This document shows, in pieces, positions 49,350 to 61,444 of a DNA stretch of 64,000 bases; the stretch's first letter is position 1; each line of letters starts with the position of its first letter. The position numbers and the translations under genes were made by a program. This stretch comes from Bolinopsis microptera (lineage: Eukaryota; Ctenophora; Tentaculata; Lobata; Bolinopsidae), in NCBI RefSeq assembly GCF_026151205.1, contig NC_087075.1, positions 4,004,359 through 4,068,358 of the forward strand. Direction: 5' to 3'. Under the pieces are notes generated by a model. The model had not been told where the DNA came from. It did no database searches and saw only the letters and a list, made by a program, of their open reading frames with translations.

Positions 49350-50658
49350 TTGCTTGTACTTGTACTTGAAAAGGTCTCCTCCTAGTCGTTGGAGTGGCCT
49401 GCACCACATAGTAACTCCTTTCTCCGGTGTATTAGACCTCTCCAGTGAACCCTGTCTGTAGCTTGTTGTTCTGCATCTTCTATCGAGATGTTATCGACAA
49501 CTGTGAAGATTGCTGCATCCTGCTGGACACATGACAACCAGTTTTTCCGAGGTCTACCTCTTGAACTTTTACCATGCTTTGGGATCCAGTGCAGAAGATA
49601 GTTGGGTATTCTTTCTTCTGCCATCCTCACCACATGGCCAAACCATCGGAGTCTAGCTGCTCGCACGAAAGTATCAACAGGGGCGATGTTAGCCCGCTTA
49701 AGTACATCAGCATTTAGATACATGATAAAACCATTTGATTTTCAGGATTCTCCTCATATCAGACATCTATGATGGTACACCTCAAATCTTTTCATCTGCG
49801 TCTGTGTGGTATCCCATACCTCACTTCCATAAAGCAGTATAGTGAGAACAGCCGCTTTGTAAATCCTGATTTTAGTTGGAGTCTTGATGTTGCGACTGTA
49901 CCATATACTGCTGAGCTGATAGAATGCCCCAAAGGCCTTTTGAATTCGAGCTGATAGTTCTTTGTCAATTGTTCCATTCGCACTGATGATTGCACCCAAG
50001 TAAGTGAAATTGCTGACCTGCTGTATTGGGAGACCTTGATGTCCATAGTGTCGTCTTTAGAATACGGCCTCTGCGATGCACTTTTGCTGACAACCATGCT
50101 CTGTGTTTTGCCAGCATTAATCTTTAGACCCGCATAGGCACTGTATTTGCAAAGAAGGTCAGTGGTTTCCTGGAGCCCTTCTTTTGAGTTATCTAACATG
50201 GCCATGTCATCAGCGTAATCAGTGTCCAAGAGATGTTTCTCTTCTACCCCGGGGGCTGGCAGCTGTAATAAAGCCCCCTTGCTAATGACCTTGTTCAGTT
50301 CCATAAGGTATGCCGAAAAATTCAAACAAAAGTTGACTGGTGGTCCCTGTATATCACCTTGCCCAGTTCCCGAGTTGACATCAAACCAACCTGTAACCTC
50401 TCCATTGACCCTAACAGCACTAACTGTGTGAGTGAAGAACGCCTTCATAATTCTAATGTACTTGTCAGGTAAGCCGTAGTGTTGCATACTTCTCCAAATG
50501 AACTGCCTGTCAATCGAATCAAAAGCTGCTTTGAAATCAACAAAATTAATATACAGAGGGATATTATACTCAATGCATTGGTGTATAATACAGCGGAGTG
50601 AATAAACCTGGTCAATACATGAACGATTCTGTCTAAAACCACTTTGATTCTCCCGGAG
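49350..50658 (-). mobile_element. 5'-truncated, frameshifted RTE-type LINE fragment with 10-bp target duplication
   Basis: Reverse transcriptase from motif A (INFVDFKAAFDSIDR) through GTGQGDIQGPPV and the YADD box, then the C-terminal RLRWFGHVVRM and GRPRKNW segments typical of RTE-like LINEs. At least two frameshifts (about 50010 and 49740) break the frame. The 3' end is a short (ACAAGT)n tail. GAATTAGAAC flanks it on both sides (49340-49349 and 50659-50668). Inactive copy on the minus strand. Confidence 0.9.
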
Positions 50659-50668
50659 GAATTAGAAC

Positions 50669-51149
50669 CACGTTTCTATAATCATTATTGCATTCCAAAA
50701 TAAATGTCTTCATTTTCATTTTTCCTCCATTTATTTTAAAGTGTGCTGATAATGAAAACGAGTAGATTCGGAGTCTCTATAAAATCAAGTCTTGTGATGC
50801 AATAGTAGTCATGCTAAATAATATTCTATCCTGGAATTAGAATCCAATGAAATATAATGCGTATAATATCTTTTTAAGATTGACAGATCTTCCCCGACAA
50901 GTTCACCGAACTTATTCAATCAGGTTACAAAGAAATAGACCCAATGTTAAAAATACACCAAGCCCAAAAATATAATTCCTGCGCATGCCGGAGTTATGTG
51001 TGTTGTAATCATGCTAAATAATAATTTATCCTGGAATCCAATTAAATATAGTGTGTATTATATCTTTTAAGATTGATTATCGGATGAAATAAAGTCAAAT
51101 TCTTTAAAACAGTGTGTAAGAAACGTCTACCCCGACAAGTTCTCCAAAT
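50669..51149. other. 3' flank of the transporter gene
   Basis: Contains an imperfect direct repeat: CCCCGACAAGTTC.CC.AA.TTATTCAA at about 50890 and again at 51131, with the surrounding 200 bases related. The right copy overlaps the end of the transporter gene, so this is a partial duplicate of that gene's 3' end. Confidence 0.55.
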
Positions 51150-54100
51150 TTATTCAACAAAGTTACAAAGAAATAGTCCCAATGTTAAAAATACACAAAG
51201 CCCGGAAATTGCAGTTGGGATTTCACTCCCTTCATTCAACGACAGGGCTGATGCGATAGTCCCCAAAGTGGAAGCAGCGCTCATAACGATGTTGAAGATC
51301 TTAGCAGATTGTTCTCCGAGGTTACTGTTGTCCAAACTCCACTTTTTGTAAAGGTAGAACTTGCTGGCGGTGTACAGGTTAGCATGAAACGCCTCCCCTA
51401 TACCCATTAGAATCAATCAGTCAATCCTATCACCAATTGGTAGGTGAAGTCAAAGAATTTGAAATCACTTGTTGTGGCTCCAAATGCGACTACTGATCCA
51501 CAGTGATAGAGTACGTTTCCTATCGCCATTGTGGTGATGACATTAAGCGTTTTGATTCTACCAGCTAAAAAGCTCAATGTTAACGCAGAAATGAATGAGG
51601 TAATTCCCATGATGCGCAATATTTGTACGGCTGAAGAAAGGGACATGGTGGTGGAATACAAAATCCTTGCAGGCAGCACATAACGTATAAGATCACTTAA
51701 CGTATTATTCAGGAACAAGACTACATCGGGAAAGTAGAATGCAATTTTTTGTGACCAAAGCGAAATAGACTGAGGGCCGATGCTGTTAGTGTTACTTCGA
51801 TCGGTCAATTCTGGGGACTCCTTATTAGTGCCGGTGGAATCAACTTTTTTTTATTACTTTCTTTCACCTCTATGTTTGTTAGGAATGGAAATACTAAAAG
51901 AGGGAGGATGTTGAAGGAGGCTATACCAAAACCAACTAATACCCACCCACCAGCTACAAATAGCTCAGTGCCCAATATTGCTGAGAGGATTGCCCCAACT
52001 TGCATGAAACTGCTTATCAAGATCATTGTCTTCTTATCTTCCTTAAGATACAAATCTATTACCTCGCCCTGAAATTATTTTTAATAACTGTCCCTGCAAT
52101 ATAGAAAATTGATAAATCTATATTTGAAATTTTTGAAAGCTGCAAATCATATGCTTGACATAGTTTAAAATAAAAGTTAGAAAAAAACATATGGCTGCAG
52201 ATGGAATAATTCCTCACCTGGACAAACACATGCATTATGCCCATTGCAAACCCTTGAATACCCCTCAGTAATGCTATAGTTACGAAAATAACAGGAGCAT
52301 CACAGTTCATATCAATGAATACTTGAATCAAAGCCATCATGGAGGAGCAGGTAAGGTTCAAAAGGCTCGCACAAAAATATCTTTTGAAAAGTGACGCGTT
52401 TCTGATGGTTTTTGGTAGATAGTTGTAGATGTATGGGCCGGCAGGCGAAGTTATTAGAGCTGCAGAAATGGAAACAGTGCCTGAAAAAAACAGCGATTGT
52501 TTTGTACTTTTAGTTTTATATAATTGTTTAAACTCTTGAAATACCGCTATAGGTTTTCTAGTTTTAGCTTTATATAATTTTACTTGAGTTTAAACTCTCT
52601 AATGTCTCGATGCATTTTCCTTGGAACTACAGCTTTAATACGTGATGCGGAAATTTTTATGTTTGGAAGATGAATATGTATTATGTAATTTACCCAAAAC
52701 CCATAATTGGGTAGAGTGGACCGCTGCCAGTGCCAGTGTCTCTCTTTCCCGAACAAAAGTAAATGATATTAATTTGAATGACCGCCCGCAAATACAAAAT
52801 GACACAAATAATGAAATCGGTTGGTCGCTTTTCCCATTCATTCACGGCTTACGAATTGTAATAAGTTTCGATTAATTACATCAATCACATGCCGTAAAAA
52901 TCTCTTTGGGTTGCTTTCGGGTCGATACCTAGTATTTTGGGATAAGGGCGGTAGTTAGTGTTCAATTAGCTGATGTTTATTGAATCGTTATTCCGAGTAC
53001 AGCTGCCTTAGGGTAATTCTTCTGAAAGATTACTCATTACAATTCGTAAGCCGTGAATGAATGGGAAAAGCGACCAACTAATTTCATTATCTCAATCATT
53101 TTGTATTTGCGGACGGTCATTCAAATTAATATCATTTATATTTCGATACTAGGTATCGAAAGAGAAACTGGCAGCAGTCCACTCTACCCAATTATGGGTT
53201 TTTGGTCAATATCATCTCTTTTTGATTAATGTCAGGGTATACTTTACAAATTTATAACTAATAACTTCATTAATAAAGAGGTTATTTCGACGATTTCAAA
53301 ATTTCACCTTTGAAAACATTTCCTAGTGTTTCGCTAAGTATATCTGTCGATAATAACTGACTGAATATGTCACTTTATACTTTTTACTTATTCAAGTTGG
53401 CATTAAATTCATATTTAATGCCATTCAACTATCATGGGAAAGCAGAATCTAATCTAAATCACGAATGAGCAAAATTCTCACCTTTCGCACGTGAAAACGA
53501 AAACTTTGAGCTGACGTTGCGTGCGCTTCCAATATTGAATCACCACGACCGTAAATTTTTGCATATTTGTATTTATAATTATATACAGGGGGGAGGGGGG
53601 GGGGGGGGGGGCAAAATTCAGTCTGCAAACGTTGGCCTTAATATTAATAACTCAGTCACTAAGTGCCCAATTGAAATAATTATTTCTTGTATGACTTATA
53701 TTAGTACCACTAGCTGGTTCGAGAAATTTGTCAAATCTACAAATATTCGTGTTCATATTTTTCAAATGACGGTTTATTTTCGCATTTATTTGATAGTTTG
53801 GATGGTACCGCGACAATTGACCCCCCGACAATTGACCCCCCGACAATTGACCCCCCGACAATTGACCCCCCGACAATTGACCCCCCGACAATTGACCCCT
53901 ATGTAATTACACTGGGGTGCAATTGTCGCGAAATCTAGGTTTTAGTACGACAATTGACCCCCCGACAATTGACCCCTATGTAATTACACTGGGGTGCAAT
54001 TGTCGCGAAATCTAGGTTTTAGTACGACAATTGACCCCCCGACAATTGACCCCCCATGTAATTACACTGGGGTTAGCCTTAGGGTCAGGGTCCTGGATCA

Positions 54101-56533
54101 GGGTCCTGGGTCAGGGTTAGGGTTAGGGTTAGGCCGTTAGGGTTAGGGTTAGGGTCAGGGTCCTGGGTCAGGGTAAGAATTAGGGTTAGGCCGTTAGGGT
54201 TAGGGTTAGGGTCAGGGTCCTGGGTCAGGGTTAGGGTTAGGGTTAGGGTTAGGGTTAGGGTCAGGGTCAGGGTCAGGGTCAGGGTCAGGGTCAGGGTCAG
54301 GGTCAGGGTCAGGGTCCTGGGTCCTGGGTCCTGGGTCCTGGGTCCTGGGTCCTGGGTCCTGGGTCCTGGGTCCTGGGTCCTGGGTCCTGGGTCCTGGGTC
54401 CTGGGTCCTGGGTCCTGGGTCCTGGGTCCTGGGTCCTGGGTCCTGGGTCCTGGGTCCTGGGTCCTGGGTCCTGGGTCCTGGGTCCTGGGTCCTGGGTCCT
54501 GGGTCCTGGGTCCTGGGTCCTGGGTCCTGGGTCCTGGGTCCTGGGTCCTGGGTCCTGGGTCCTGGGTCCTGGGTCCTGGGTCCTGGGTCCTGGGTCCTGG
54601 GTCCTGGGTCCTGGGTCCTGGGTCCTGGGTCCTGGGTCCTGGGTCCTGGGTCCTGGGTCCTGGGTCCTGGGTCCTGGGTCCTGGGTCCTGGGTCCTGGGT
54701 CCTGGGTCCTGGGTCCTGGGTCCTGGGTCCTGGGTCCTGGGTCCTGGGTCCTGGGTCCTGGGTCCTGGGTTCTGGGTCCTGGGTCCTGGGTCCTGGGTCC
54801 TGGGTCCTGGGTCCTGGGTCCTGGGTCCTGGGTCCTGGGTCCTGGGTCCTGGGTCCTGGGTCCTGGGTCATGGGTCCTGGGTCAGGGTTAGGGTCAGGGT
54901 CAAGGTCCGGGGGGTCAATTGTCGGGGGGTCAATTGTCGGGGGGTCAATTGTCGGGGGGTCAATTGTCGGGGGGTCAATTGTCGCCCACCCAGTTTGGAT
55001 AGTTGTAATAATTGTAGCTTCTCAGATGACCGAGATACGAAACAAAACGAGTTTATTCATTACGTGTAATCAGAAGATTGGCTTACCTAATCACGTGATA
55101 AGGTCACCCCATGGCCCATTAACCACCCCGTTTAACATTATTGGAATCGTTAAGGCTGCCCAATAAAGGTGTCGTTTCACGGTGTCAAATAATCAATGAA
55201 ATCACCCAGTCAATTTTGTTAACGAGATACACAAAATGCTTGATAACTTCGTCATTTCTGATCTGTTTAGCCTCATTGTTTCATATCAGATGCAATATTT
55301 GACACCCTACCGTCTTTGAAAAAATTAGGCGTTCAGCATGTTCAAAAAGAACAATATAGGTGTTTTAATATTGAATGAGCGTGGTCTAAAATATTCGAAT
55401 TTCAAATTTTGGCGACGGACTCCTCGAACAAGTAGGTACAGTATGCCATTTGCAAAGCAACAACTCTCAAATATAAAACACAGCGGAGGTATAATAAGAC
55501 CCAACGGTTGCACACTGACTCCCCCCCCCCCCCCCCCCCATATAAAATATACAGGGTGGCCCAAAAGTAACTACCCCGCACGCAACCCTTTAGCTTTAAT
55601 AACTCACGTAATTGGTATCAGAATTGCTAAAAAATTTCAGAGAACATAGATATGGGTCAAACTTGAATTTCTTGAAATTTCTTAAAATTTTCATAAAATT
55701 CCATCAGTTACAGAGGGTGTGGCACACCACTTCCTCTTTTTCTCTTTTGTCGCCATAAATTGAGAACGTTTTAAGTTAGAGACATCTTTAACATCGAATT
55801 AGAATGTTATTGTTTTGACCTTAAACATGTTAAAATATGCCTGCTGAATTACTTTCGATAAGTCTTAATGCCAGAAAAACAGTAAAGGGGGTATAATAGT
55901 ATAGGGGGTAATTAGTATAGTGAGTATAATGGCGGCGGTCGTGCTTGCCAGCACTGTAAATGTAATTATCTCACTTACCTATTATGGTACTGAAGCCAGA
56001 TTGTTTAAGGAAGTCTAAATAAAATCCGGACGGATACAGCCGGGTCATAAATACGACGTACATTCCAAGGCAAGCAAAGATCACTATAGTCATCCGATGG
56101 CATGTTGTCATTTCTGCAAATTTTTTAACGCGAACGATATTCTCGTGAGCGGAAAAGAACAGAAACTAAACATTTACCCTCCGAACGTTCCTCGTCTTCT
56201 GATGACACCGGTTTGTCCTCATCGTTCCCTTCTGAAGTTTCACCAAAAACAGTAACTTCCAATGTCAGGCTAGAGTCTGAAATTACCATTTATCGTCAGC
56301 TTATTTGAAATCATTTCGCTTTGGAAATGTCATATTCAATAACAAAAATAATAATTTAACTCTATTTAACTAAAAAACTGCAGCAAGTAATGTAAATACT
56401 TTCAATTTTGCTAACCGTATATTTGCCATCCATGTTTGCTTTGAGCAGATTCACTTTCAGAATCATCGAAGTCTTCAACGTTTAAAACAGGATTTGCAAT
56501 GACCAAGTTTTCGTCTAAAATTTCTACTGTCAT
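51150..56533 (-). CDS. Major facilitator superfamily transporter, five exons, two apparent frameshifts
   Basis: Minus-strand exons 56416-56533, 56178-56276, 55979-56113, 52218-52480 and 51150-52068 join in consistent phase. The N-terminal ~75 residues are acidic and cytosolic-looking (DDSESES, SSEDEERSE). TM1 follows (TIVIFACLGMYVVFM), then about eleven more hydrophobic segments, the usual 12-helix MFS number. Substrate cannot be assigned. The last exon has two breaks. An 8-A run (T run at 51845-51852) would need nine A to keep frame. One base is missing near 51415, between GLTD and LMGIGEAF. These may be assembly errors, since both sides are well conserved in character, or the gene may be dying. 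Intron 4 (between 55979 and 52480) holds a foldback and a large satellite. Confidence 0.78.
52697..53202. mobile_element. Foldback element with ~167-bp arms in a transporter intron
   Basis: Arms 52697-52863 and 53036-53202 are imperfect reverse complements (for example ACGGCTTACGAATTGTAA and TTACAATTCGTAAGCCGT), outer end ACCCATAATTGGGTAG. The spacer is about 170 bases and contains GGTCGATACCTAGTAT, itself matched inside the right arm. No coding. Confidence 0.85.
53203..53811. other. Intron sequence
   Basis: AT-rich with a G homopolymer run near 53588-53612. Nothing coding. Confidence 0.45.
53812..54986. repeat. Composite satellite: inverted CAATTGACCCCCC flanks around TTAGGG, TCAGGG and GGGTCCT arrays
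   Basis: Left block: five CGACAATTGACCCCC units (53812-53896), then a ~90-bp higher-order unit twice (to about 54075). Middle: TTAGGG hexamers mixed with TCAGGG (54075-54310), then about 80 copies of the 7-mer GGGTCCT (54311-54888). Right block: five GGGGGGTCAATTGTC units (54908-54986), the reverse complement of the left block. One strand is G-rich throughout the middle. Frames through it are artefacts. Confidence 0.95.
54987..55978. other. Intron sequence
   Basis: Holds a C homopolymer near 55521-55540. Short open frames on both strands around 55325-55650 lack protein character. Confidence 0.45.
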
Positions 56534-57470
56534 GACTTTAACGATACAATGTAGCTGATTCTCCGTGAAGTAGCAGCACGTGGGCGCTAAAATAATGTAA
56601 GTTTTTCGACAGGAGACCCTAGAATAACTCATGCTGAATAGGAGAATTTTGCTACAATCACTGCAAGCTTTTAACTATTTTAACTATTTTACGCACAAAA
56701 AAGGGGCGCGGATCGAATGTACCTTAACGGACCTTATTTGACAGGACATTAAATGAACGGACATAATTATGAACAGACATTCAAATGAAAGCTTAATAAA
56801 GGCATTCAAAACCATCAAAAATACAAATTTTTTCATCTTTGTTTTGGCGTTTTTAAAATTTTAGCAGATAATTTGTAAACTAATTTTCCATACAATGAGC
56901 AAGAAAGGCCGTCGTGAAGCAGTAAAAATGTCAAAATATCTGTAGATCAGTGTCTATGATTATGAAAGTTTGAGACGGAGGATTGAAGTTTCCTAAATAA
57001 TAAACCATAATGCCGGTTAGAATTAACAAGTAGGCCGTGGGAGTGCTTTCGATAGTTAAGGAAATAGTTGGATTATTAAGTTTTAATATTTGCTTTATTA
57101 AAACTATAATCGAATAATATAAAGATAGTAGCTTGAAAAGCTGTGCCCTGCATGCTATATTAATATAAATCTAATTATAGGAAACCTGCTAGTCGAAAGC
57201 TTAATTCGAGGATTTTTTAAAAACAGTTATGTTCTAATTTCTCTTCGTCATCTATAGTGTGAAAAAAGTTAAAGACGCAGTCAAATTGCGATGAAATAAA
57301 TGCTATTTATATTATTTTATCGTCAATTCATCTCTTCCGACGTTAATTATAAAAAATCTAAAGCCTGAATCAAATTTCTAAAGATGCTATAATAGATGGA
57401 TATTCTTTTTCTGTAACCTTGCTAAAAATCGCGAGTTTTCAACTCTATTTTCGAGCTGTAATTGACACAA
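56534..57470. other. Transporter promoter and intergenic DNA
   Basis: Upstream of the transporter start. 56698-56970 is one copy of a dispersed repeat whose second copy is at 59140-59345. Confidence 0.45.
56698..56970. repeat. Dispersed repeat, copy 1 (direct-repeat partner at 59140-59345)
   Basis: Begins AAAGGGGCGCGGATCGAATG and continues through TTTTCATCTTTGTTTTGGCG to GTGTCTATGATTATGAAA. The start phrase recurs at 57470-57535 and the rest at 59140-59345. The two long copies bracket 2.2 kb that includes the 293-bp tandem repeat. Confidence 0.85.
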
Positions 57471-57529
57471 AAGGGGCGCGGATCGAATGTATCTTATCGG
57501 ACCTTATTTGACCGGACATTAAATGAACG

Positions 57530-58268
57530 GGGAGTTTCTGTTTCATTATCTTAAAATTTATTCCGCTTTTATTTTTATTCCCACTCGACTCTCGATTCCT
57601 TGCTAGCAGTCCGGTTAATTTAATACCTTTAGTGGGTCTCATTTAATCATTAGCTCTAATTAAAGAACCTCTCAGTCTCACCCTCTCAGATTTTCACCGA
57701 TCCGTTCATTTTTATAGCTTTATTATTTTTATCTTTTTACTACACTTACTAACAGTAACACGTGCATATTACAAAGGAGCAATAGTTTGCGGAGGCATTC
57801 TAGAACGGTATATATTTTAGCTTTCAGTTTCTGTTTCATTATCTTAAAATTTATTCCGCTTTTATTTTTATTCCCACTCGACTCTCGATTCCTTGCTAGC
57901 AGTCCGGTTAATTTAGTACCTTTAGTGGGTCTCATTTAATCATTAGCTCTAATTAAAGAACCTCTCAGTCTCACCCTCTCAGATTTTCACCGATCCGTTC
58001 ATTTTTATAGCTTTATTATTTTTATCTTTTTACTACACTTACTAACAGTAACACGTGCATATTACAAAGGAGCAATAGTTTGCGGAGGCATTCTAGAACG
58101 GTATATATTTTAGCTTTCAGTTTCTGTTTCATTGTCTTAAAATTTATTCCGCTTTTATTTTTATTCTCACTCGACTCTCGATTCCTTGCTAGCAGTCCGG
58201 TTAATTTAGTACCTTTAGTGGGTCTCATTTAATCATTAGCTCTAATTAAAGAACCTCTCACCCTCTCA
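57530..58268. repeat. 293-bp tandem repeat, about 2.5 copies
   Basis: Units start near 57530, 57826 and 58119 (TTTCTGTTTCATTATCTTAA) and are almost identical. On the minus strand each gives a short frame (MRPTKGTKLTG..), with AATAAA near its end. It could be a fragment of an interspersed element, such as a retroelement terminus, duplicated in tandem. No homologous protein was recognised. Confidence 0.88.
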
Positions 58269-59139
58269 GAAAACTCCGTTTGGAGATATTCCTTATTACG
58301 CTCTAAGTTATTAATTTTCCTTGTGTTTGAATCCTGTCACTTTTTAACTGTTTTTAGTTTTTGTTATTTTCGGCCGATTTCTGCACTTTTACACTGGGTC
58401 ATCATTCATAATTTCTGGGATTGAGACGACTTATATCAGCATTAAAGGAAGAGTTTGCTTGTCTGACTTACTTCATTAGACACTTCTGGTCAAGAACTGA
58501 ACAAGAACCAAATTCGAAAACTGGAACATCTAAATGACTCCGCAACCCAGGAATCAACTACTCAGTTATTATCGCTCAATAATCGGTTTGGTATCGACGT
58601 TACATACTTTATTATTTTTTTTTAAAAAGCTGATTTTAGAAACCAGGGAATTAAAGTTACCCTCCTAAGGCTAACATTAAATCGCTGATTTTATTTATAT
58701 ATATCACTTTTTTTTTGTTCTTTCTTTTCCTTCAAAACATTCCAGTACATTGTGCAGAAAGTTGGAGATGAAGCCGTAGTACGTACATGTAGCATTGCAC
58801 TGGATCGAACTTGCAGAGTGTGGTTTCCTCCAGTCTGCGCAGCGCGCTTATATAAACATACGCGGCGCAGATCGACTGGAGGAGATTGCACTGTGTAGGC
58901 TCCGGTGTAATGTGATATGTATGTAAGACGGCTTTACAAATTTTGGAAGCATGTAGGGATATATATCTGATACCAATCGTATATACTAAAAATACTCTAG
59001 CACAATTGTAACTGCAGTTTTACAGAACTCTAAATGCTTAATGAACACTCTTGCAGGTACCACCCGTATTCACACTCAGACCTGAGTTTAGTCATTTTCC
59101 GATACGAGATTGGGGACGGGTTCTATAAACAAACAAACA
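58269..59139. other. Repeat-derived interval with GC-rich hairpin
   Basis: TCCTCCAGTC at 58826-58835 pairs with 58874-58883, and inside it GCGCAGCGCGC faces GCGGCGC around a TTATATAAACATA loop. Nothing coding was accepted. Confidence 0.4.
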
Positions 59140-59345
59140 AATGAACGGGCATAATTATGAACAGGCATTAAAATGAACGCTTAATGAAGGCATTCAAAAC
59201 CTTCAAAAATGCACATTTTTTCATCTTTGTTTTGGCGTTTTTAAAATAATTTGTAAACTAATTTTTCATACAATGAGCAAGAAAGGCAGTCGTTAAGCAG
59301 TAAAAAATGTCAAAATATCTGTAGATCAGTGTCTATGATTATGAA
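59140..59345. repeat. Dispersed repeat, copy 2
   Basis: Matches 56750-56965 over its length, with scattered substitutions and a 13-base deletion after GGCGTTTTTAAAA. Confidence 0.88.
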
Positions 59346-59506
59346 ACTTGTGTAAAAACAACAGATACGAAATATGACCAGATTTTATGATCACATCACA
59401 GGTCATCTTCCTCAAATGGGTTATCGTGCATTAAATATTTCATGCCTAAAGCATCAGTAAAACCTGCGTTTTTAAAACAATTGTTTATTTGACCAGTACC
59501 TCGGTC

Positions 59507-61184
59507 CAGTGATGCACGCCGCCGCCGGACGCCGCCGCGCCGGCACATTTTCACACGCCGCCACGCCGATACCTCTCAAGTCGGCGTGGTGTGAAAATTT
59601 AAAAAAATTTCAAAGCAAATTTTTTTGGACGATACAATTTAGAAAAATATAATTTTAGGGCACATACCAGCTACTAGTTCTGAAATAGAAAGAGTATGGA
59701 GCCGGGGTCGATTTTGAACTCTAGGAGATCCAAATTTTCCAGCGACAATGTTAAGAATTTGATTTTTCTTAAATATAATTGGGACAATGTGAAGTCATCC
59801 CTGAATGTAACTGAGTAAACTGAATAATTTTTCTTTTAACAAAAGGAAGACCTTTTTCTTGTATTAGCCGTTTAATATGAACATTCCTATTTATTGAAAC
59901 ATAACAGGAATTAGAATTAACAGGAATTAACAAAATTAGGTCATGTTACAAAATTGATTCCAGGTATTGTAACACTTATAGTAGAGGCTCTTACGGGCAT
60001 TGGCTGCTTGATACGCTAGGGGCCCCAGATACACCTTACTAGACGTATTTTTGACCGTAGAATCGATTAAAAGTGGTTTCAAGATGATTGGACTGAGTTA
60101 GCGCGGTTGAAATCGCAAAAAACCGATTTTTAGGCCAAAAATAGGCCAAAAAACCATGTTTTTTGATAATTTGAGCAAGTTAATTTTGTTGGCATGTCGG
60201 CTAAACTTACATGAAGATAGCTAAAAGACAGCCGCACAAGATGGTATAAAAATAAAACAAATCCCTCTATTTTAGCGCAGGTGAAAATCCAAAAAAGTGG
60301 TAAAAATTTTGACTTTTTTGCTTGAAGTTTGAATAATTTTTTGCAGTTGTATTAAATCAACCCAAAAATAGTCACATCGTGTTTGCCTAAATTTTTCCTT
60401 TCCGAGAAGTACCCATTTCATATACTTTATCGAAGTTTGAAAATTGTCACTCCGCATGCGTTTTTGCCAAATTTTCGACGCGCACTACGCGCAAAAGCAT
60501 TTAGTTGTTATCAATTAGCACCCGCGCGTTCATCATAAATTTCAAACAGCTATAACTCAGCGAGATTATGTCCGTTCTAGCTCATATTTTCACACCAAAT
60601 ACAAAATAATGTGATCTTATTGCTGACAAAATATGAATATAATTACTCTATTTGCCTTAGAGTAATATACTGTCAAAGTTTAAAACGCGCATTGGTATAT
60701 CACGTGACTAATAAGGCCAAATTTATACTTCTTAACATATTATCGATCCTTAGACATCATACTATTGTGTCTAATTAGCGGTTAGGTCTCTAAACTCGTA
60801 GCAGAATACACGTCTTTTTGCCCGTAAGAGCCTCTACTGATACTATTAAAGTCATTATACTCATGAAAGTACAAATTAGAGTTTTCTGATGGTAGCATTG
60901 ATAATTGTAGTTCAGCGGGTGGATGTCGTATTTTATGGGGCTACTCGCTGCTATGAGGCCACTTCGTTACGTTCATCATCACATTCAGCCACTTTAATGC
61001 TGTAAAAACTACACTTATTACATCATTATTTCATGCGCGCACGTACGCCACAATTTTTGTGGGCCTGGAAATTCAAACCTAAATTTTGACAAAATTATGT
61101 TCCACGCCGCCGAACGCCGCCACGCCGGGCCATTTTGGGCACGCCGCCGCCGGTTGGCGAAAAATGAACCGGCGTGCATCACTG
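59507..61184. mobile_element. hAT-like non-autonomous transposon with 8-bp target duplication
   Basis: Ends CAGTGATGCACGCCG and CGGCGTGCATCACTG are inverted, matching the CAGNGNTGCA start common in hAT elements. Flanking octamers CCTCGGTC (59499-59506) and CCTCAGTC (61185-61192) differ at one base, the 8-bp size expected for hAT. Both ends are rich in CGCCGCC. No transposase frame. A second element sits inside (59980-60838). Confidence 0.88.
59980..60838. mobile_element. Nested element with 20-bp perfect terminal inverted repeats
   Basis: AGTAGAGGCTCTTACGGGCA at 59980-59999 is exactly inverted at 60819-60838. It is AT-rich, with GATTTTTAGGCC repeats inside and no coding. No clear target duplication was seen, so the superfamily is open. 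Confidence 0.8.
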
Positions 61185-61444
61185 CCTCAGTCCTGCATTT
61201 CAGTGTAAACTTTTTACAAGATGTGGAGGTAAATAATAACTCCGAAGAAGTGAACGAGGAAGCCGTAGATCAAGAAAGTTATCATGCCATAATGAGTAGA
61301 CAGTAACCGCTTACATAGTCCTAATATTCTATAAATTCACTCGACCTGAGGTGTGTAACAGATATCTGTAATACGTTTATTTGGGTGCCATTAAATCGCG
61401 ATCTTATGTCATGAGGCTTTTGAGGTGCAGGCTAAAAAGTTATT

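Noticed and set aside
54212-54871. 219-codon Thr-Gln-Asp-Pro-Gly-Pro-Arg repeat frame
   Set aside because: Translation of the GGGTCCT 7-mer array; seven residues per 21 bases, no gene context.
58826-58883. GC-rich hairpin with TATATAA loop as a possible small RNA gene or promoter
   Set aside because: No tRNA, snRNA or downstream coding features were found; listed only as a structure.
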